Source: Geminicoccaceae bacterium
GTDB taxonomy: Bacteria; Pseudomonadota; Alphaproteobacteria; Geminicoccales; Geminicoccaceae
Direction of reading: 5' to 3'
DNA: 34,116 nt
Assembly: GCA_020445645.1 (NCBI GenBank)
Contig: JAGRGG010000013.1
Span: 15,088-49,203, forward strand
The translations under genes were made by a program, and so were the position numbers. The notes below the pieces were generated by a model, which was not told the origin of the DNA, did not search any database, and saw nothing but the letters and a program-made list of their open reading frames with translations. Of the stretch, positions 31,167-34,116 are shown piece after piece; within the stretch, counting starts at the first letter, position 1; each line of letters opens with the position of its first letter.

Positions 31167-34040
31167 ATGTTGCGGAAGAAGAGCGGGACGCGGGCGGCGG
31201 GCGGTCATCTGGGCGCGCTGACGGCGGCTCTTGGAACGGCCACCCTCGACCGGCGCGGCTTCCTTGAGCGATCCGGGGTCGCGGCGGGCGGGCTCGCGGC
31301 GCTGGGCGGGCTGTCCAGCGGGATGATCGGCGAGGCCGAGGCGGCGACGCCGTCGGCGGCGGGCGGGGCGAAGCGGGTCAAGTCGGTCTGCACCCACTGC
31401 TCGGTCGGGTGCAGCGTCATCGCCGAGGTCGAGAACGGCGTCTGGACCGGGCAGGAGCCGGCGTTCGACAGCCCGTTCAACCTGGGTGCCCACTGCGCCA
31501 AGGGGGCGTCGGTGCGCGAGCACGGCCACGGCGAGCGGCGGCTGAAATACCCGATGAAGCTGTCGGGCGGCGAGTGGCAGCGGGTGTCGTGGGACGAGGC
31601 CATCGGCGCCATCGGCGACCAGATGCTGAAGATCCGCGACGAGAGCGGCCCCGACAGCGTCTATTGGCTGGGCTCGGCCAAGCACAACAACGAGCAGGCC
31701 TACCTGTTCCGCAAGTTCGCGGCCTTCTGGGGCTCGAACAACGTCGACCACCAGGCGCGCATCTGCCACTCGACCACGGTCGCGGGCGTTGCGAACACCT
31801 GGGGCTACGGCGCCATGACCAACTCCTACAACGACATCCACAAGTCGAAGTCGATCTTCCTCATCGGCGGCAACCCGGCGGAGGCGCACCCCGTCTCGCT
31901 GCTCCACCTCCTGAAGGCGAAGGAGCAGGGGGCGCCGCTCATCGTCTGCGACCCGCGCTTCACCCGCACGGCGGCGCACGCCGACGAGTACGTGCGCATG
32001 CGCCCCGGCACCGACGTGGCGCTCATCTGGGGCATCCTCTGGCACGTGTTCGACAACGGGTGGGAAGACAAGGCGTATATCGACCAGCGCGTCTGGGGCA
32101 TGGACCAGGTGCGGGAAGAAGTGGCGAAGTGGACCCCGGACGAGGTCGAGAAGGTGACGGGCGTGCCGGGGGCGCAGATCAAGCGCGTCGCCGAGCTGAT
32201 GGCGAAGAACCGGCCCGGCACGCTCATCTGGTGCATGGGCGGCACGCAGCACTCGACCGGCAACAACAACACCCGCGCCTACTGTATCCTCCAGCTTGCC
32301 TTGGGCAACGTCGGGGTGGCGGGCGGCGGCACCAACATCTTCCGCGGCCACGACAACGTCCAGGGCGCCACCGACTTCGGCGTCGTCATGGACAGCCTGC
32401 CGGGCTATTACGGCCTCACCGACGGCGCCTGGAAGCACTGGGCGCGCGTCTGGGACGTCTCCTACGAGGACGACCTCCTGCCGCGCTTCAAGAGCAAGGA
32501 CCTCATGGAGGCGCCGGGCATCCCCGTGTCCCGCTGGTTCGACGGCGTGCTCGAAGACAACGCCAACGTCGACCAGCCGGTCAACGTGCGGGCGATGGTG
32601 TTCTGGGGCCACGCGCCGAACTCGCAGACCCGGCTGCCCGACATGAAGCGGGCGATGCAGAAGCTGGACCTCCTCGTCGTCGTCGACCCCTATCCGACGA
32701 TGACGGCGGTGATGCACGGGCGGACCGACGGCGTCTACCTCCTGCCCGCCACGACCCAGTTCGAGACCTACGGCTCGGTCACGGCGTCCAACCGCTCGCT
32801 CCAGTGGCGCGAGAAGGTGATCGACCCGCTCTTCGAGAGCAAGGTCGACCACGAGATCCTGTACCTGTTCGCCGAGAAGTTCGGCTTCGCCGGGCCAATG
32901 TTCAAGCACGTCAAGGTGAACGGCAAGGAGCCGCTCATCGAGGACCTGACCCGCGAGTACAACCGGGGCATGTGGACGATCGGCTACACGGGCCAGAGCC
33001 CGGAGCGGCTGCGGCTGCACATGCAGAACCAAGAGACGTTCGACAAGACGACGCTGCGCGCCAACGGCGGCCCCGCCGACGGCGACTATTACGGCCTGCC
33101 CTGGCCCGCCTGGGGCACGCCCGAGCTGAAGCACCCCGGCACGCCGAACCTCTACGACACCTCGCTGCACGTGATGGACGGCGGGCTCACCTTCAGGGCG
33201 CGCTTCGGCATCGAGCGGAACGGCGAGAACCTGCTCGCCGAGGGCAGCTACTCGAAGGGCTCGGAGATCAAGGACGGCTACCCCGAGTTCACGATGGCGA
33301 TGCTCCAGCAACTGGGCTGGGACGGCGACCTCACCGACGACGAGCGGGCCGTCGTCGAGACGGTCGGCGGGCCGAAGGCGAACTGGAAGACCGACCTCTC
33401 GGGCGGCATCCAGCGGGTGGCGATCAAGCACGGCTGCGCCCCCTACGGCAACGCCAAGGCCCGCGCCGTGGTCTGGACCTTCCCCGACCCGGTCCCGCTG
33501 CACCGCGAACCGCTGTACACCAACCGGCGCGACCTGGTGGCGGATTACCCGACCTACGCCGACAAGAAGTTCTGGCGGGTGCCGACGCTCTATGCCTCGA
33601 TCCAGGAGAAGGACTTCTCGAAGGACTATCCGATCATCCTCACCTCCGGGCGACTGGTGGAATACGAGGGCGGTGGGGACGAAACCCGGTCGAACCCCTG
33701 GCTGGCCGAGCTTCAGCAGGACATGTTCGTCGAGATCAATCCACGCGATGCCAACAACCTCGGCGTGCGCGACGGCGCGCAGGTCTGGGTCGAGGGGCCG
33801 GAAGGCGGCAAGGTCAAGGTGATGGCGATGGTGACAGAACGTGTCACCAGCGGCGTGGCCTTCATGCCCTTCCACTTCGGCGGACACATGGAGGGCGTCG
33901 ACCTTCGGAACAAGTATCCCGACGGCGCCGACCCCTACGTTCTGGGCGAAAGCACCAACACCGCGCAGACCTATGGCTATGACTCGGTAACCCAGATGCA
34001 GGAGACGAAAGCCACTCTCTGCAAGATCTGGGCAGCGTAA
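31167..34040 (+). CDS. fdhA: Formate dehydrogenase catalytic (alpha) subunit
   Basis: The 957-residue protein is a molybdopterin (Mo or W) oxidoreductase that oxidises formate to CO2. A Tat signal is visible (DRRGFLERSG, about 28-37), so it acts in the periplasm. The 4Fe-4S site is C75-x2-C78-x3-C82-x27-C110. The active-site residue is C200 with H201 (ARICHSTTVAGVANTWG), a cysteine rather than selenocysteine. Later GGNPAEAHPV, MGGTQHSTGNNNTRAYC and the C-terminal MPFHFGGHMEGVDL bind the cofactor. Length and motifs match FdnG/FdhA-type membrane-associated formate dehydrogenases. GAGGGGCGGCG precedes the ATG. The iron-sulfur subunit gene follows after 14 bases. Confidence 0.97.
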   Translation: MLRKKSGTRAAGGHLGALTAALGTATLDRRGFLERSGVAAGGLAALGGLSSGMIGEAEAATPSAAGGAKRVKSVCTHCSVGCSVIAEVENGVWTGQEPAFDSPFNLGAHCAKGASVREHGHGERRLKYPMKLSGGEWQRVSWDEAIGAIGDQMLKIRDESGPDSVYWLGSAKHNNEQAYLFRKFAAFWGSNNVDHQARICHSTTVAGVANTWGYGAMTNSYNDIHKSKSIFLIGGNPAEAHPVSLLHLLKAKEQGAPLIVCDPRFTRTAAHADEYVRMRPGTDVALIWGILWHVFDNGWEDKAYIDQRVWGMDQVREEVAKWTPDEVEKVTGVPGAQIKRVAELMAKNRPGTLIWCMGGTQHSTGNNNTRAYCILQLALGNVGVAGGGTNIFRGHDNVQGATDFGVVMDSLPGYYGLTDGAWKHWARVWDVSYEDDLLPRFKSKDLMEAPGIPVSRWFDGVLEDNANVDQPVNVRAMVFWGHAPNSQTRLPDMKRAMQKLDLLVVVDPYPTMTAVMHGRTDGVYLLPATTQFETYGSVTASNRSLQWREKVIDPLFESKVDHEILYLFAEKFGFAGPMFKHVKVNGKEPLIEDLTREYNRGMWTIGYTGQSPERLRLHMQNQETFDKTTLRANGGPADGDYYGLPWPAWGTPELKHPGTPNLYDTSLHVMDGGLTFRARFGIERNGENLLAEGSYSKGSEIKDGYPEFTMAMLQQLGWDGDLTDDERAVVETVGGPKANWKTDLSGGIQRVAIKHGCAPYGNAKARAVVWTFPDPVPLHREPLYTNRRDLVADYPTYADKKFWRVPTLYASIQEKDFSKDYPIILTSGRLVEYEGGGDETRSNPWLAELQQDMFVEINPRDANNLGVRDGAQVWVEGPEGGKVKVMAMVTERVTSGVAFMPFHFGGHMEGVDLRNKYPDGADPYVLGESTNTAQTYGYDSVTQMQETKATLCKIWAA

Positions 34041-34054
34041 GGGAGGATCACCAC

Positions 34055-34116
34055 ATGGCACGAGCCAAGTTTCTCGTCGACGCCGAACGCTGCATCGAAT
34101 GCAACGCCTGCGTCAC
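34055..34116 (+). CDS. fdhB: Formate dehydrogenase iron-sulfur (beta) subunit, start only
   Basis: The window ends after 20 codons. The visible part, MARAKFLVDAERCIECNACV, contains the first C-x2-C-x2-C of a ferredoxin domain, typical of the start of the FDH beta subunit that passes electrons to the membrane cytochrome subunit. GGGAGG lies upstream of the ATG. Confidence 0.9.
   Translation, partial: MARAKFLVDAERCIECNACV

Noticed and set aside
30294-34061. A 1255-codon minus-strand frame opposite the formate dehydrogenase genes
   Set aside because: It is the antisense of well-recognised genes; the long frame is caused by high GC and codon bias. The protein has no family pattern.

Overview
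The window is a very GC-rich bacterial chromosome segment, except for one AT-rich patch near 25.3-26.5 kb. Gene content fits an alphaproteobacterium, probably Rhodospirillales/Azospirillum-like: tetrameric sarcosine oxidase, DUF3305/DUF3306/TorD-type accessory genes beside a Tat-exported formate dehydrogenase, an atypical PEP carboxylase, FliW and HspQ. This placement is inference from gene content; no rRNA or tRNA gene was seen.

Region 1 (1-6.6 kb) is housekeeping. It holds the end of a 3-hydroxyisobutyrate-type dehydrogenase, hspQ with a possible heat-shock promoter and a structured leader, a small transaldolase, a TerB-fold protein, a divergent PEP carboxylase on the minus strand, and two exported or anchored proteins. 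Region 2 (6.6-13.7 kb) is the soxBDAG operon, with overlapping genes on the minus strand, and a divergent GlxA/GbdR-type regulator. Region 3 (13.7-19.1 kb) is patchier: an orphan fliW, an EamA transporter, an unusual repeat-tailed protein gene whose end is broken, a decayed IS5-type insertion sequence with recognisable ends, and an acyltransferase.

Region 4 (19.2-23.5 kb) holds an SDR dehydrogenase, an FAD amine oxidoreductase, and a tight operon of a lipoate/biotin-ligase-like protein, DUF6352, DUF6494 and a small membrane protein. A 400-bp array of GGGTTCGTTT repeats follows. Region 5 (23.9-27.0 kb) has an HD phosphohydrolase, then two toxin-antitoxin loci (vapBC, hicAB). Between them lies an AT-rich island with a perfect 34-bp inverted repeat and one unknown gene whose start overlaps the stop of a shortened hicB. 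Region 6 (27.0 kb to the end) is the formate dehydrogenase locus: a multi-cluster ferredoxin-like protein, DUF3305, DUF3306, a TorD-like chaperone, a small Tat-signal protein, the molybdenum/tungsten catalytic subunit, and the first codons of the iron-sulfur subunit.

Metabolically, the sox operon would turn sarcosine into glycine and a C1 unit, and the formate dehydrogenase would oxidise formate to CO2. The two loci could serve one C1 route, though they lie about 15 kb apart and nothing in the sequence shows co-regulation. The strongest leads for something new are the AT-rich island with its palindrome and hicB-coupled gene, the GGGTTCGTTT array, and the damaged TDEP-repeat gene ending in an IS terminal repeat.
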